Positions 1-8,614 of a DNA stretch of 64,000 nucleotides are shown piece by piece. Within the stretch, counting starts at the first letter, position 1. The number at the start of each line of letters is the position of its first letter. Location of the stretch: contig NZ_PGLR01000018.1 of NCBI RefSeq assembly GCF_002803095.1, positions 1 to 64,000 of the forward strand, read 5' to 3'. The translations under genes and the position numbers were made by a program. Source of the stretch: Pseudomonas sp. ZH-FAD (GTDB lineage Bacteria > Pseudomonadota > Gammaproteobacteria > Pseudomonadales > Pseudomonadaceae). The notes beneath the pieces are model-generated. The model saw only the letters and a list, made by a program, of their open reading frames with translations, searched no databases and was not told where the DNA came from.

Positions 1-69
1 TGGGTGGCCGGATCAGCGTGGAATCGGTGGTCAGATGCTCATGGAATGGGTGGCCAGATGACCGTGGAA
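1..69. repeat. Three tandem 23-bp repeats, IS21-like end
   Basis: Three imperfect 23-bp units lie head to tail at 1-23, 24-46 and 47-69, each built like TGGGTGGCCAGATGACCG followed by TGGAA. Short tandem terminal repeats of this kind are typical of IS21-family insertion sequences, so this is probably the edge of such an element whose body lies to the left of the window. The family is inferred from repeat style only; no transposase is visible here. Confidence 0.5.
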
Positions 70-74
70 TCCGC

Positions 75-255
75 ACCGTGACGACCGAGGATTTTTTTGA
101 AGCGGTGCAGCGGCAGACCATCGACGTATTTGGTGATCAACAGCATCGCCAGGACGCTAGGACTGGCCATGCTCTTTTCGATCAGTTGAGCCGGTTTGTC
201 GGCGGTGACCGGTGCGGCTTCACAGCCGCGGCAGCCGTAGACCTTGTCCGCTGGT
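75..255 (-). pseudogene. IS66-family transposase (TnpC) internal fragment
   Basis: Read on the minus strand, this stretch encodes YGCRGCEAAPVTADKPAQL followed by a segment with KYVDGLPLHRFKKILGRHG. That matches the region of IS66-family TnpC around the zinc-ribbon and the conserved KY.D.LPLYR..ILARHG block. Neither the start nor the catalytic DDE core is present. It is a relic truncated on the left by the IS21-like repeats and on the right near the merR fragment. Confidence 0.6.
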
Positions 256-288
256 TCCCTTCACAACCACTGGCCAACGCAGAGCGTT

Positions 289-548
289 TTACCCATGCAG
301 CGAAACGATTAGCGGACAGGAAACGGTCCCGTGGCTCGCACAACAGTCGTGAACCAGTTGCACCAAAACAGACTCGATCCGTCGCAGATCCGCGAGCTTG
401 CCACGCACATCCCCAAGCTTCTGCTCGGCGAGCACGCGCGCTTCATCACAGTGAGCGCCGTCATCGAGCCTCAACAGCCCGGCCACTTCTTCGAGGCTAA
501 AGCCCAGCCGTTGCGCGGACTTTACGAATTTCACCCGGGCGACATCGG
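289..548 (-). pseudogene. merR: 5'-truncated merR copy
   Basis: The minus strand encodes the C-terminal part of a mercury-type MerR, from [16 protein letters not shown] through the HCDEA cysteine and the [18 protein letters not shown] metal-binding end. The N-terminal helix-turn-helix is missing. Bases 295-546 align without gaps to 1541-1792 in the intact merR, with about 11 mismatches by my count. Homology breaks at about 546, where unrelated DNA begins. It cannot bind DNA as it stands and is best read as half of a duplicated merR-operator unit whose other half, the operator, survives at 1052-1082. Confidence 0.85.
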
Positions 549-802
549 GGGTTGGGGAGCAATGGAACTGAAAACCAACGTAAGCCGAATTAGAGTTCGT
601 TTTACTCGTCAGCGACTGCGAATTAACGAACTTTGATTCGTGAGAAAGGTTTATTGCACTGATTTTCGGGTGTTGGTGACCTTTCCTCGCGATAGCGGAA
701 ACGGTTTCATAAAACGGTCGTTTTTCGAAACTATCCAGACGTTGCAAGGGTTTGCGGGGCAGCGACTGAGCTTAAGTGCACTTTCTGTTCCGTTGCTCCC
801 CC

Positions 803-925
803 AACCCCTATTTCCAGCAGCGAGGTGATGAATTCGTTTTGCTGTTGTGCGGCGGCGACAAAAGCAGCCAAAGCCGTGATATTGAAGCGGCTAAAAAACT
901 CGCCAGCGAGTGGAGGTCAGAATGA
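803..925 (+). pseudogene. Toxin C-terminal fragment (RelE/HigB-like)
   Basis: This frame reads YFQQRGDEFVLLLCGGDKSS and then QSRDIEAAKKLASEWRSE before the stop. The FVLLLCGGDKSSQ.RDI...K.LA core is characteristic of the phage-Gp49/RelE-like addiction-module killer proteins. The first half of the toxin is absent. Its stop overlaps the start codon of the following antitoxin fragment in an ATGA arrangement, the usual coupling of toxin and antitoxin genes. It is non-functional debris. Confidence 0.6.
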
Positions 926-1026
926 GCGAAAAAATTTACGACTACGACCCAGCAGCAGCCCTAGACGGCCCTGAAGCAATCGCCGTCTTCATGGCGGAGC
1001 CCTGCCATTTCCTCTCAGCGCCATAA
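922..1026 (+). pseudogene. Antitoxin N-terminal fragment (HigA-like)
   Basis: The frame begins MSEKIYDYDPAAALDGPEA and continues IAVFMAEPCHFLSAP before a stop at codon 35. The start, with DPA.ALD.PEAI..FM, resembles the helix-turn-helix addiction-module antidotes paired with RelE/Gp49-like toxins, which are usually about 95-100 residues. Only the first 24 or so residues look native and the DNA-binding domain is lost. It follows the toxin fragment directly, and the pair is cut off by the mer-type operator sequence that begins at about 1050. Confidence 0.6.
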
Positions 1027-1051
1027 TCCAGGACCTTCATCTCCTCTCTCC

Positions 1052-1082
1052 TTGATTCCGTACTTAACTACGGAGGTAGAGT
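1052..1082 (+). promoter_or_regulatory. Mer-type operator/promoter for the ptrA-like gene
   Basis: A -35 box TTGATT (1052-1057) and a -10 box TAGAGT (1077-1082) are 19 bp apart. The dyad TCCGTA...TACGGA lies at 1057-1074 within the spacer. The 19-bp spacer with a MerR dyad is the hallmark of Hg(II)-controlled mer promoters, and the layout is the same as at 1945-1975 and 9070-9100. It faces the small exported-protein gene at 1121. Confidence 0.8.
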
Positions 1083-1120
1083 TGAATCGTGGATCGAAAA
1101 CCCGAGAGGAGATCGCCGTT

Positions 1121-1336
1121 ATGAAACACCTAAGACTGCTGCTGGTAGTGGGTGCGACTCTGCTGTCATCCACCGTATGGGCCGAGGGCGGGAGCGACCG
1201 AGCGATTGAGCGAATTGCTGCACGCGAGAGGGCTGAAGCGACCCTGGTGGCGGAAACCGTCAAGGAGATTAAGCAACTGGGCCCCACGGCGGCAGGCCGT
1301 AGCGAAGCGCAGCCCGCCTGTCCGCCTGCAAAGTAG
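1121..1336 (+). CDS. Small exported protein, PtrA-like
   Basis: The product is 71 residues. It has a clear signal peptide (MKHLRLLLVVGATLLSSTVWA) and a mature part beginning EGGSDRAIERIAARERAEA with a charged helical stretch and a C-terminal PACPPAK. The AEGGSDR start after the signal peptide resembles small Pseudomonas proteins annotated with a PtrA N-terminal domain, which are often metal-responsive; this resemblance is the only functional clue. The ATG at 1121 is preceded by an AGAGGAGA Shine-Dalgarno. It is the only gene behind the mer-type operator at 1052 and is followed by a strong terminator, so it is probably a single-gene, mercury-inducible transcript acting in the periplasm. Confidence 0.6.
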   Translation: MKHLRLLLVVGATLLSSTVWAEGGSDRAIERIAARERAEATLVAETVKEIKQLGPTAAGRSEAQPACPPAK

Positions 1337-1441
1337 AGCCTGTGCTACTCGACCAGATGCAACGTGAGCCCACTCTGCTGAGGCGCGAGGGCAAATAGCA
1401 ATACCAAACTGTGCCCTTTGCAAGTGCTCCTTTGGCCATTC

Positions 1442-1470
1442 AGCGGCGCTCATTGAGCGCCGCTTTTTTC
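1442..1470 (+). terminator. Rho-independent terminator
   Basis: Inverted arms AGCGGCGCTC (1442-1451) and GAGCGCCGCT (1455-1464) enclose a 3-base loop and are followed by a run of T. It ends the transcript of the small exported-protein gene and separates it from the convergent merR. Confidence 0.85.
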
Positions 1471-1498
1471 TAAGCGCAAGCCGACCAACAGGGGCGCC

Positions 1499-1939
1499 TT
1501 ACGCAACGGGAAATCCTCGGTTAACGCCCGAGTTGTCCCCATGCAGCGAAACGATCAGCGGACAGGAAACAGTCCCGTGGCTCGCACAACAGTCGTGAAC
1601 CAGTTGCTCCAAAACTGACTCGATCCGTCGCAGATCCGCGAGCTTGCCACGCACATCCCCAAGCTTCTGCTCGGCGAGCACACGCGCTTCATCGCAGTGA
1701 GCACCGTCATCCAGCCTCAACAGCCCGGCCACTTCATCGAGGCTAAAGCCCAGCCGTTGCGCGGATTTAACGAATTTCACCCGGGCGACATCCGCCTCAC
1801 CGTAACGGCGAATGCTGCCGTAGGGCTTGTCCGGTTCGGGTAACAGCGCCTTGCGTTGATAGAACCGGATGGTTTCCACGTTGACCCCGGCCGCCTTGGC
1901 GAAAGCGCCAATGGTCAGGCTTTCCAAATTGTTTTTCAT
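1499..1939 (-). CDS. merR: Mercury regulator MerR (operon 1)
   Basis: MerR is the Hg(II)-sensing activator/repressor that bends the mer promoter. The 146-residue product has the N-terminal winged helix-turn-helix ([20 protein letters not shown]), a dimerisation helix and the three mercury-binding cysteines: C82 in AHCDEA, C117 (with an adjacent C118) and C126 in SHGTVSCPL. These are the positions known for Tn501 MerR. It starts at ATG 1939 and is divergent from merT, with the shared operator at 1945-1975. The C-terminal tail after SLHG differs from Tn501 MerR. A truncated near-identical copy lies at 289-548. Confidence 0.95.
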   Translation of the reverse strand: MKNNLESLTIGAFAKAAGVNVETIRFYQRKALLPEPDKPYGSIRRYGEADVARVKFVKSAQRLGFSLDEVAGLLRLDDGAHCDEARVLAEQKLGDVRGKLADLRRIESVLEQLVHDCCASHGTVSCPLIVSLHGDNSGVNRGFPVA

Positions 1940-1944
1940 ACCGC

Positions 1945-1975
1945 TTGATTCCGTACATGACTACGGGACTAACCT
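1945..1975 (+). promoter_or_regulatory. Mer operator/promoter of operon 1
   Basis: TTGATT (1945-1950) and TAACCT (1970-1975) are separated by 19 bp. The interrupted dyad TCCGTA/TACGGG lies between them. This is the divergent merR-merT control region. The spacing is longer than the usual 17 bp, which is why activation needs DNA distortion by Hg-MerR. Confidence 0.9.
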
Positions 1976-2010
1976 TAAACCATCGATCAAATGCTCGAAA
2001 GGAGAAATGC

Positions 2011-2361
2011 ATGTCTGAACCATCAAACGGGCGCGCCCCTCTTGTCGCCGGGGGGCTTGCGGCGATTCTCGCCTCGGCTTGCTGCCTGGGGCCGCTGGTT
2101 CTGATCGCCCTGGGGTTCAGCGGCGCTTGGATCGGCAACTTGACGGTGTTGGAACCTTATCGCCCGATCTTCATCGGCGCGGCGCTGGTTGCACTGTTCT
2201 TTGCCTGGCGGCGCATCGTCCGACCGACCGCAGCCTGCAAGCCGGGCGAGGTGTGCGCGATTCCGCAAGTGCGCACCACCTACAAGCTCATTTTCTGGTT
2301 CGTCGCCGTGTTGGTCTTGGTCGCGCTTGGTTTTCCCTACGTCATGCCATTTTTCTACTAA
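2011..2361 (+). CDS. merT: Mercuric ion transporter MerT (operon 1)
   Basis: MerT is the inner-membrane carrier that receives Hg(II) from MerP and passes it to cytoplasmic MerA. The 116-residue product has three hydrophobic segments. It carries the two cysteine pairs expected of the family: C24-C25 in the first helix (ASACCLGPLV) and C76/C82 on the cytoplasmic loop (AACKPGEVCAIP). ATG 2011 is preceded by GAAAGGAG, while an upstream in-frame codon lies inside the operator and is unlikely. merP follows after 13 bp. Confidence 0.96.
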   Translation: MSEPSNGRAPLVAGGLAAILASACCLGPLVLIALGFSGAWIGNLTVLEPYRPIFIGAALVALFFAWRRIVRPTAACKPGEVCAIPQVRTTYKLIFWFVAVLVLVALGFPYVMPFFY

Positions 2362-2374
2362 CCAGGAGTTCATC

Positions 2375-2650
2375 ATGAAAAAACTGTTTGCCTCCCTCGC
2401 TCTCGCCGCTTTCGTTGCCCCCGTGTTCGCCGCCACCCAGACCGTCACGCTGTCCGTACCGGGCATGACCTGCTCCACCTGCCCGATCACCGTCAAGAAG
2501 GCGATTTCCAAGGTCGAAGGCGTCAGCAAAGTTAACGTGACCTTCGAGACACGCGAAGCGGTTGTCACCTTCGATGATGCCAAGACCAGCGTGCAGAAGC
2601 TGACCAAGGCCACCGAAGACGCAGGCTATCCGTCCAGCGTCAAGAAGTGA
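2375..2650 (+). CDS. merP: Periplasmic mercury-binding protein MerP (operon 1)
   Basis: MerP is a 91-residue periplasmic HMA-fold protein that scavenges Hg(II) and hands it to MerT. A signal peptide (MKKLFASLALAAFVAPVFAA) is followed by the metal site GMTCSTC (C33, C36) and the fold TVKKAISKVEGVSKVNVTF. The start follows an AGGAG at 2363-2367. It sits between merT and merA in the canonical order. Confidence 0.96.
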   Translation: MKKLFASLALAAFVAPVFAATQTVTLSVPGMTCSTCPITVKKAISKVEGVSKVNVTFETREAVVTFDDAKTSVQKLTKATEDAGYPSSVKK

Positions 2651-2658
2651 GGCACTGA

Positions 2659-4407
<1,749 letters not shown>

Positions 4408-4442
4408 ACCAAGGACACGAAAAGAGCGACAGAGGAGTTTTT

Positions 4443-5096
4443 ATGTTTTGCGATATTAGACTAACAGCACGTTGCACCCGTGCATGCTTAACCATTCTGT
4501 TGGCGGGTACTGCAGCGTTTGGCTTGTCAAACAATGCGCTGGCGGCCTACGACTTTTCTAAGCTGGGAGCAGCGATCGAAACATTGGCGCCGGAGACCGT
4601 CGACGGCTGGGAAAAGAAAGCGAGGGCGGGCGATGCCATGGCGCAGAACATCATGGGTCTTGCCTACAAATGCGGTATGGGCGTAAAACAAGACCATGCT
4701 GCATCGATCCAGTGGTTTCGCAGGGCGGCCGAGCAGGGTGAAGCTGATGCGCAGTTCAACCTGGGGCGCCTCTACGCAAGCGAAGTCGACGGTATGTATA
4801 AGAAAGGGCGTGCGGCTCCTGCCGACGATGCACAGGCGTTCAAGTGGTACCGCCTCTCTGCCGAGCAGGGACACACGCAGGCTCAAGTCAGGCTGGCTCA
4901 ACTGTTTGCGAAGGGGCTCGGTGAGGTCGCGCGCGACCAGGTTCAGGCCTACAAGTGGATGAGTCTGGCAGCAGCGTCAGGAGAACCAACGGCAGCAAAA
5001 GTCATTGCCGACTATGCGGCTCAAATGAAGCCCGAACAGGTGCAGCAAGCGCAATTGCTGGTCCAGGAATGGAAACGCCGGCAAAGCGCACGCTGA
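4443..5096 (+). CDS. Sel1-repeat exported protein in the mer operon
   Basis: The product is 217 residues. The N-terminus (MFCDIRLTARCTRACLTILL) and the following AGTAAFGLSNNALAA form a signal peptide. The rest holds about three or four Sel1-type helical repeats, for example DAMAQNIMGLAYKCGMGV, ADAQFNLGRLYAS and TQAQVRLAQLFAKGLG, with SIQWFRRAAEQG and AFKWYRLSAEQG helices. Sel1 repeats mediate protein-protein contacts; no catalytic motif is seen. The GAGGAG before ATG 4443 supports this start. It lies 35 bp after merA and 83 bp before merB on the same strand, so it is probably co-expressed under MerR. A direct role in resistance is unproven and a periplasmic adaptor role is only a guess. Confidence 0.8.
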   Translation: MFCDIRLTARCTRACLTILLAGTAAFGLSNNALAAYDFSKLGAAIETLAPETVDGWEKKARAGDAMAQNIMGLAYKCGMGVKQDHAASIQWFRRAAEQGEADAQFNLGRLYASEVDGMYKKGRAAPADDAQAFKWYRLSAEQGHTQAQVRLAQLFAKGLGEVARDQVQAYKWMSLAAASGEPTAAKVIADYAAQMKPEQVQQAQLLVQEWKRRQSAR

Positions 5097-5179
5097 CGTG
5101 ATCTTTGAAAAGCGCGGCATGTAATCGCCAAGGGTGGGTTTATGCCGCGTAACCGCTGCTTGGATGTTGGAGGTGGAAA

Positions 5180-5818
5180 TTGGACAAGACTATATATTCC
5201 AAAAAGATTGCCGAGAGCCTCTCATCTGGCAATCATCCAGAAGAGTTCGCAACCCTCTTCGTCACCCTGCTTCGTCAGCTTGTGATGGGAAGGCCTGTGT
5301 CACGCGAAGCGCTCGGCACCGCACTCGGATGGTCTGGGCAGAGGGTTGCAACTGTACTTGAGCCGGCGCCCGGTACCGAATATGACGAGCAGGGCAATAT
5401 CATTGGACTGGGCCTGACGCTACGCGAAACCCCTCACGTTTTTGAAGTGGATGGCCGCCGTTTATACACCTGGTGTGCGCTCGACACCTTGATGTTTCCC
5501 GCTTTGATTGGCAAAACAGCCCGTGTCACGTCGCGCTGTGCTGCCACCGGCAGGCCGATTACGCTCACAGTTGCGCCAGAAGCAGTGCTTCAGGTTGAAC
5601 CGGCGGAAACAATGGTGTCTCTGCTAACGCCGGATGCTTCACCCGACATTCGCTGTTCCTTTTGCTGTCATGTGCATTTTTTTGCATCGCCTTCTGTTGC
5701 AAATGCATGGGCTTCGACGCACCCGGGGATAGAGCTCGTGCCTGTCGAGAATGCATTCGGTCTCGGACATCTGATCGCGCATAAGCTGTTAGAAGACAGC
5801 GAGCGAAACACGGCATGA
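5180..5818 (+). CDS. merB: Organomercurial lyase MerB
   Basis: MerB breaks the carbon-mercury bond of organomercurials and passes Hg(II) to MerA, making this operon broad-spectrum. The 212 residues carry the catalytic set at C99 and D102 (YTWCALDTLMFP) and C162 (SFCCHVHFF), equivalent to C96/D99/C159 of the plasmid R831b enzyme. Translation starts at TTG 5180, chosen because GGAGGT lies at 5169-5174 and no ATG fits. The last codons overlap merD (ATGA), which suggests translational coupling. Confidence 0.93.
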   Translation: MDKTIYSKKIAESLSSGNHPEEFATLFVTLLRQLVMGRPVSREALGTALGWSGQRVATVLEPAPGTEYDEQGNIIGLGLTLRETPHVFEVDGRRLYTWCALDTLMFPALIGKTARVTSRCAATGRPITLTVAPEAVLQVEPAETMVSLLTPDASPDIRCSFCCHVHFFASPSVANAWASTHPGIELVPVENAFGLGHLIAHKLLEDSERNTA

Positions 5819-6156
5819 ATGCCTACTCGATTTCGAAGCTTGCTGAAGATGCAGGCGTAAGCGTGCATGTTGTGCGCGACTACTTGATGCGCGGGTTGTT
5901 GCATCCCGCCTGGCGAACCGAAGGTGGCTACAACGTTTTCGATGCCAAAACACTGGAACGGTTGCGTTTCCTGCGCGTGGCCTTCGAGTCGGGACCCAGG
6001 CTCGACGAGTTAACGCGACTTTGCAGGGCGTTGGATGCAGGCGATAGCAAGTGCGTACACGGATGTGTCGAGCAACTGCGTCGGAAGATCGATGTGCGCC
6101 GAAAAGAGCTGATGGTGATCGAGACCTCTTTAGGCGAGTTGGCGTCCAGTGCATAA
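5815..6156 (+). CDS. merD: Mer operon co-regulator MerD (operon 1)
   Basis: MerD is a MerR-like protein that binds the mer operator and helps shut the operon down. The 113-residue product has the MerR-type helix-turn-helix (AYSISKLAEDAGVSVHVVRDY) but not the MerR mercury cysteines at the same positions. The C-terminus is shorter than in the other MerD of the window (120 residues), and from codon 113 the DNA is no longer mer-like: a zur fragment begins at 6152. The gene has therefore probably lost its natural 3' end, and merE is missing from this operon. Confidence 0.9.
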   Translation: MNAYSISKLAEDAGVSVHVVRDYLMRGLLHPAWRTEGGYNVFDAKTLERLRFLRVAFESGPRLDELTRLCRALDAGDSKCVHGCVEQLRRKIDVRRKELMVIETSLGELASSA

Positions 6157-6319
6157 CCTCACTATCTGTCGCCAGTGCGGCTACGTCGAAGAGCTGCACC
6201 TTGATGAAATTAGCGATCAGCTTGCCGCCCTGGCCCAGCGCCAAGGCTTCAACGTTGAGCGCCAAACGATTGAGCTTCAGGGCTTATGTCAAGCATGCCG
6301 ATCCGTGAGTAATGCCTAA
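6152..6319 (+). pseudogene. zur: Zur/Fur-family regulator 3' fragment
   Basis: In the frame starting at CAT 6152 the DNA encodes HNLTICRQCGYVEELHLDEI followed by 35 more residues ending [12 protein letters not shown]. The CRQCG and CQAC pairs are the structural zinc site of the C-terminal domain of Fur/Zur regulators. The DNA-binding half is missing: the fragment joins directly to the end of merD. Its stop overlaps the hisI start (TAATG). It shows that the next block was taken from an operon headed by a zinc-uptake-type regulator. Confidence 0.7.
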
Positions 6320-6792
6320 TGTCCCAATTTGATGAACTCGCCCCTCAACAGCTTTTTAAGGCGTTAGAGTCAGCGACCACAACAGCTTCCCTGCCCAAGC
6401 TTGCAACGCTACTAGATGCCATTCGCTTTAATGAAGACGGCCTGATTCCCGCCATTGCCCAGCAACATGATACGGGCGAAGTACTGATGATGGCGTGGAT
6501 GAACCGAGAAGCCCTGGAAGAGACGTTAACAACGCAGCGAGTTTGCTACTTCTCACGCTCGCGCCAAAAGCTATGGCGCAAAGGTGAGACATCAGGACAG
6601 CAACAGCGCCTTAAAAGCGCAGCGCTAGATTGCGATGGTGATACGCTGCTGGTTCAGGTGGAGCAAACTGGTCCCGCGTGCCATTCCGGCCGTCGCAGCT
6701 GCTTTTATGTGTCGCTCGGTGCAGACAGCGCCAAGATTACCAGCGAGCCGCTGATTGATCCGGCCACGCTATACGGTAAAAAAGCGCCGTGA
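6319..6792 (+). CDS. hisI: Phosphoribosyl-AMP cyclohydrolase, HisI-like
   Basis: HisI opens the purine ring of phosphoribosyl-AMP in histidine synthesis. The 157-residue product has the family signature [48 protein letters not shown] and GRRSCFY with metal-binding cysteines. It is not next to any his gene. It follows a zur tail and overlaps yidD, so it may be one of the extra HisI copies that sit in zinc-starvation clusters. That role is inferred from context. Base composition looks less GC-rich than the mer genes on either side. Confidence 0.85.
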   Translation: MSQFDELAPQQLFKALESATTTASLPKLATLLDAIRFNEDGLIPAIAQQHDTGEVLMMAWMNREALEETLTTQRVCYFSRSRQKLWRKGETSGQQQRLKSAALDCDGDTLLVQVEQTGPACHSGRRSCFYVSLGADSAKITSEPLIDPATLYGKKAP

Positions 6793-7121
6793 AAAATTGG
6801 CTGTTCGCCATTAAACAGGTTTTTCTTAAGCTGCTAACAGCAGTGATGGTGGGCTGTATTCGCGTTTACCAATACACCATCAGCCCACTGCTTGGCCCTC
6901 GCTGCCGCTTCTGGCCAAGCTGCTCTTCCTATACCATCGAGGCCATCCAGGTGCACGGCCCTTTCAAAGGCGGCTGGATGGCTGTCAAACGCATCGTGAA
7001 ATGCCACCCAGGCAGCCCAGGCGGCATGGATCCGGTGCCCGGTGGGCGCAGCGAAGCGCTCTGCCGTGAAAATGACGACCGCCCTACTGAGCGTTGCCGC
7101 TCAACCTTCTGCCGCCACTAA
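6789..7121 (+). CDS. yidD: Membrane protein insertion efficiency factor YidD
   Basis: YidD is a small protein assisting membrane-protein insertion together with YidC. The 110-residue product has the core [21 protein letters not shown] followed by [18 protein letters not shown] and [17 protein letters not shown], which are diagnostic. Its start overlaps the hisI stop by 4 bases. The normal rnpA-yidC neighbours are absent, as expected for a displaced chromosomal fragment. Confidence 0.9.
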   Translation: MKNWLFAIKQVFLKLLTAVMVGCIRVYQYTISPLLGPRCRFWPSCSSYTIEAIQVHGPFKGGWMAVKRIVKCHPGSPGGMDPVPGGRSEALCRENDDRPTERCRSTFCRH

Positions 7122-7124
7122 CGT

Positions 7125-7541
7125 TTATCCTTGCTTAGCCACCTGATAGATACGCTCTAACATGGCGTGCAGGCCGTTACTGCGCGTGGGTGAAAGGTGC
7201 TTATCAAGCCCGAGATCTTTCAAGAAATGCGGCTCGGTCTGATTGATCTCTTCGGCTGTGCGCTCACTATAGATACGCAGCAATACGGCAATTAACCCTG
7301 ATACGATGGCAGCATCCGATGTAGCCTTGAACACCAGTTTGTCGCCTGCCTGTTCATGGCACGTCCACACGTTGGATTGGCAGCCTTGGATTTTATATTC
7401 TTCCGTACGACGCTCCTCCGGAAAGTCAGGCAGCTGCTTTCCCATATCAATAATGTACTGATAACGGTCCATCCAGTTATCAAACATCTCAAACTCTTCG
7501 ACCAGCTCCTGTTGGGCTAGCTCTGCGCCTGAAGTTGCCAT
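7125..7541 (-). CDS. sufE: Cysteine desulfuration protein SufE
   Basis: SufE accepts sulfur from the SufS desulfurase for Fe-S cluster assembly. The 138-residue product starts at MATSGAELAQ (ATG 7541). It carries the sulfur-accepting cysteine C54 in YKIQGCQSNVW, plus TSDAAIVSGLIAVLL and SPTRSNGLHAML typical of the family. It is convergent with yidD, three bases apart. No sufS is nearby, so it is a stray part of the foreign block. Confidence 0.9.
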   Translation of the reverse strand: MATSGAELAQQELVEEFEMFDNWMDRYQYIIDMGKQLPDFPEERRTEEYKIQGCQSNVWTCHEQAGDKLVFKATSDAAIVSGLIAVLLRIYSERTAEEINQTEPHFLKDLGLDKHLSPTRSNGLHAMLERIYQVAKQG

Positions 7542-7579
7542 GGCGTATCCTTTGCGTTGATGAATCACAGTCGCGGCTA

Positions 7580-7735
7580 TTATAACGTTTCAGCCCCTGC
7601 TTTTGGGGGCGTTTTCAAGCGGTGGCGCTGCTGCTCTTGATGCCACTCATCGGCTTCGGTGTGCAAATAACGGCTGGTGGTATCTAGCTTGGCATGGCGA
7701 GCGCTTTCCGCTAAGTAACGCGAGTTATTGTCAAA
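7580..7735 (-). pseudogene. Tyrosine recombinase C-terminal fragment
   Basis: The minus strand encodes AESARHAKLDTTSRYLHTEA followed by DEWHQEQQRHRL, ending about 14 codons later. The HAKLDTTSRYLH segment fits the C-terminal box of phage/XerC-type tyrosine recombinases, including the catalytic tyrosine region. The remainder is cut off by the IS256-family relic that begins at about 7740. It may mark the edge of the mobile element that once carried the zur-hisI-yidD-sufE block. Confidence 0.5.
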
Positions 7736-7751
7736 TTCTGTGTATGGCCGG

Positions 7752-8576
7752 TCAGGCGGCAGTCCTGTCTGACTGATCGGTCAAGGGTTCGCCGTCCTTG
7801 AACTGGACGTTGTTCACGACCAGCTCCAGCTTGTTGAACCCCTTGATCCGCTTCCAGCGCTTCTGGGCGCTCTGAAGCAGCTTGAAGACCATCGCCAGGG
7901 TCGTCGCTCTGGAGCCGCAGTTCCGGCTGCGCTTGCTCCGCAGGCGGACCGTGGCGAAGGTCGACTCGATCGGGTTGGTGGTGCGGATATGCACCCAGTG
8001 TTCTGCCGGGTAGTCATAGAACGCCAGCAGCTCCTCCCGATCCTTGGCCAGGCACTCCATGGCTCTGGGGTACTTGGCCTCGAAGCGTTTCACCGTGCGA
8101 TCGAAAGCCTTGTGCGCCTCATCGCGGGTCTCGGCCATCCAGATCTCATGGAGGTCGGCCTTGACCTTGGGCTGCACGGATTTCGGCAGTTTATTCAATA
8201 CGTTGGCAGTCTTATGGACCCAGCAGCGCTGGTGCTCGGTCTCTGGATAGACCTTGCTCAACGCCGCCCAGAAGCCCATGGCGCCGTCGCCAACCGCTAG
8301 CTTGGGGGCCGTCGTCAGCCCGCGCTCGCGTAGCCCCGTGAGCAGCTCTTTCCAGCTGGCCTCTGACTCACGCTGCCCATCCTCGACGACGACCAACTCC
8401 TTGCGGCCCTGCTCAGTGACGCCGATGATCACCAGCAGACACAGACGGTCATCCATGCGCACGTTGCTGTACACGCCGTCTGCCCACCAGTAGACGTAGC
8501 GCTGCTCTGATAAGCCCCGCTTCTGCCACTCGGCGTGCTCAGCCTCCCACTGCTTCTTGAGCCGCGACACAGTATT
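7752..8576 (-). pseudogene. IS256-family transposase, 5'-truncated
   Basis: The last 272 or so residues of an IS256-family (MULE-type) transposase remain. They include YVYWWADGVYSNVR with the first catalytic Asp, AVGDGAMGFWAAL with the second, QRCWVHKTANVLNKLP, and the C-terminal HIRTTNPIESTFATVRLRS with the catalytic Glu. Codons before SPNTVSRLKKQW are missing because the 38-bp end of the second mer transposon starts exactly there (8577). The remaining N-terminal third is not elsewhere in the window. Confidence 0.9.
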
Positions 8577-8614
8577 GGGGTCGTCTCAGAATTCGGAAAA
8601 TAAAGCACGCTAAG
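8577..8614 (+). repeat. Tn21-type 38-bp terminal inverted repeat
   Basis: The 38 bases begin GGGGTCGTCTCAGAATTCGG and end AATAAAGCACGCTAAG. This is the layout and near-sequence of Tn21/Tn501-subgroup Tn3-family ends. It marks the left boundary of the second mer transposon, with merR beginning inside it as in Tn501 and Tn21. It interrupts the IS256-family transposase. A matching right end of the same type is not found. Confidence 0.85.
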
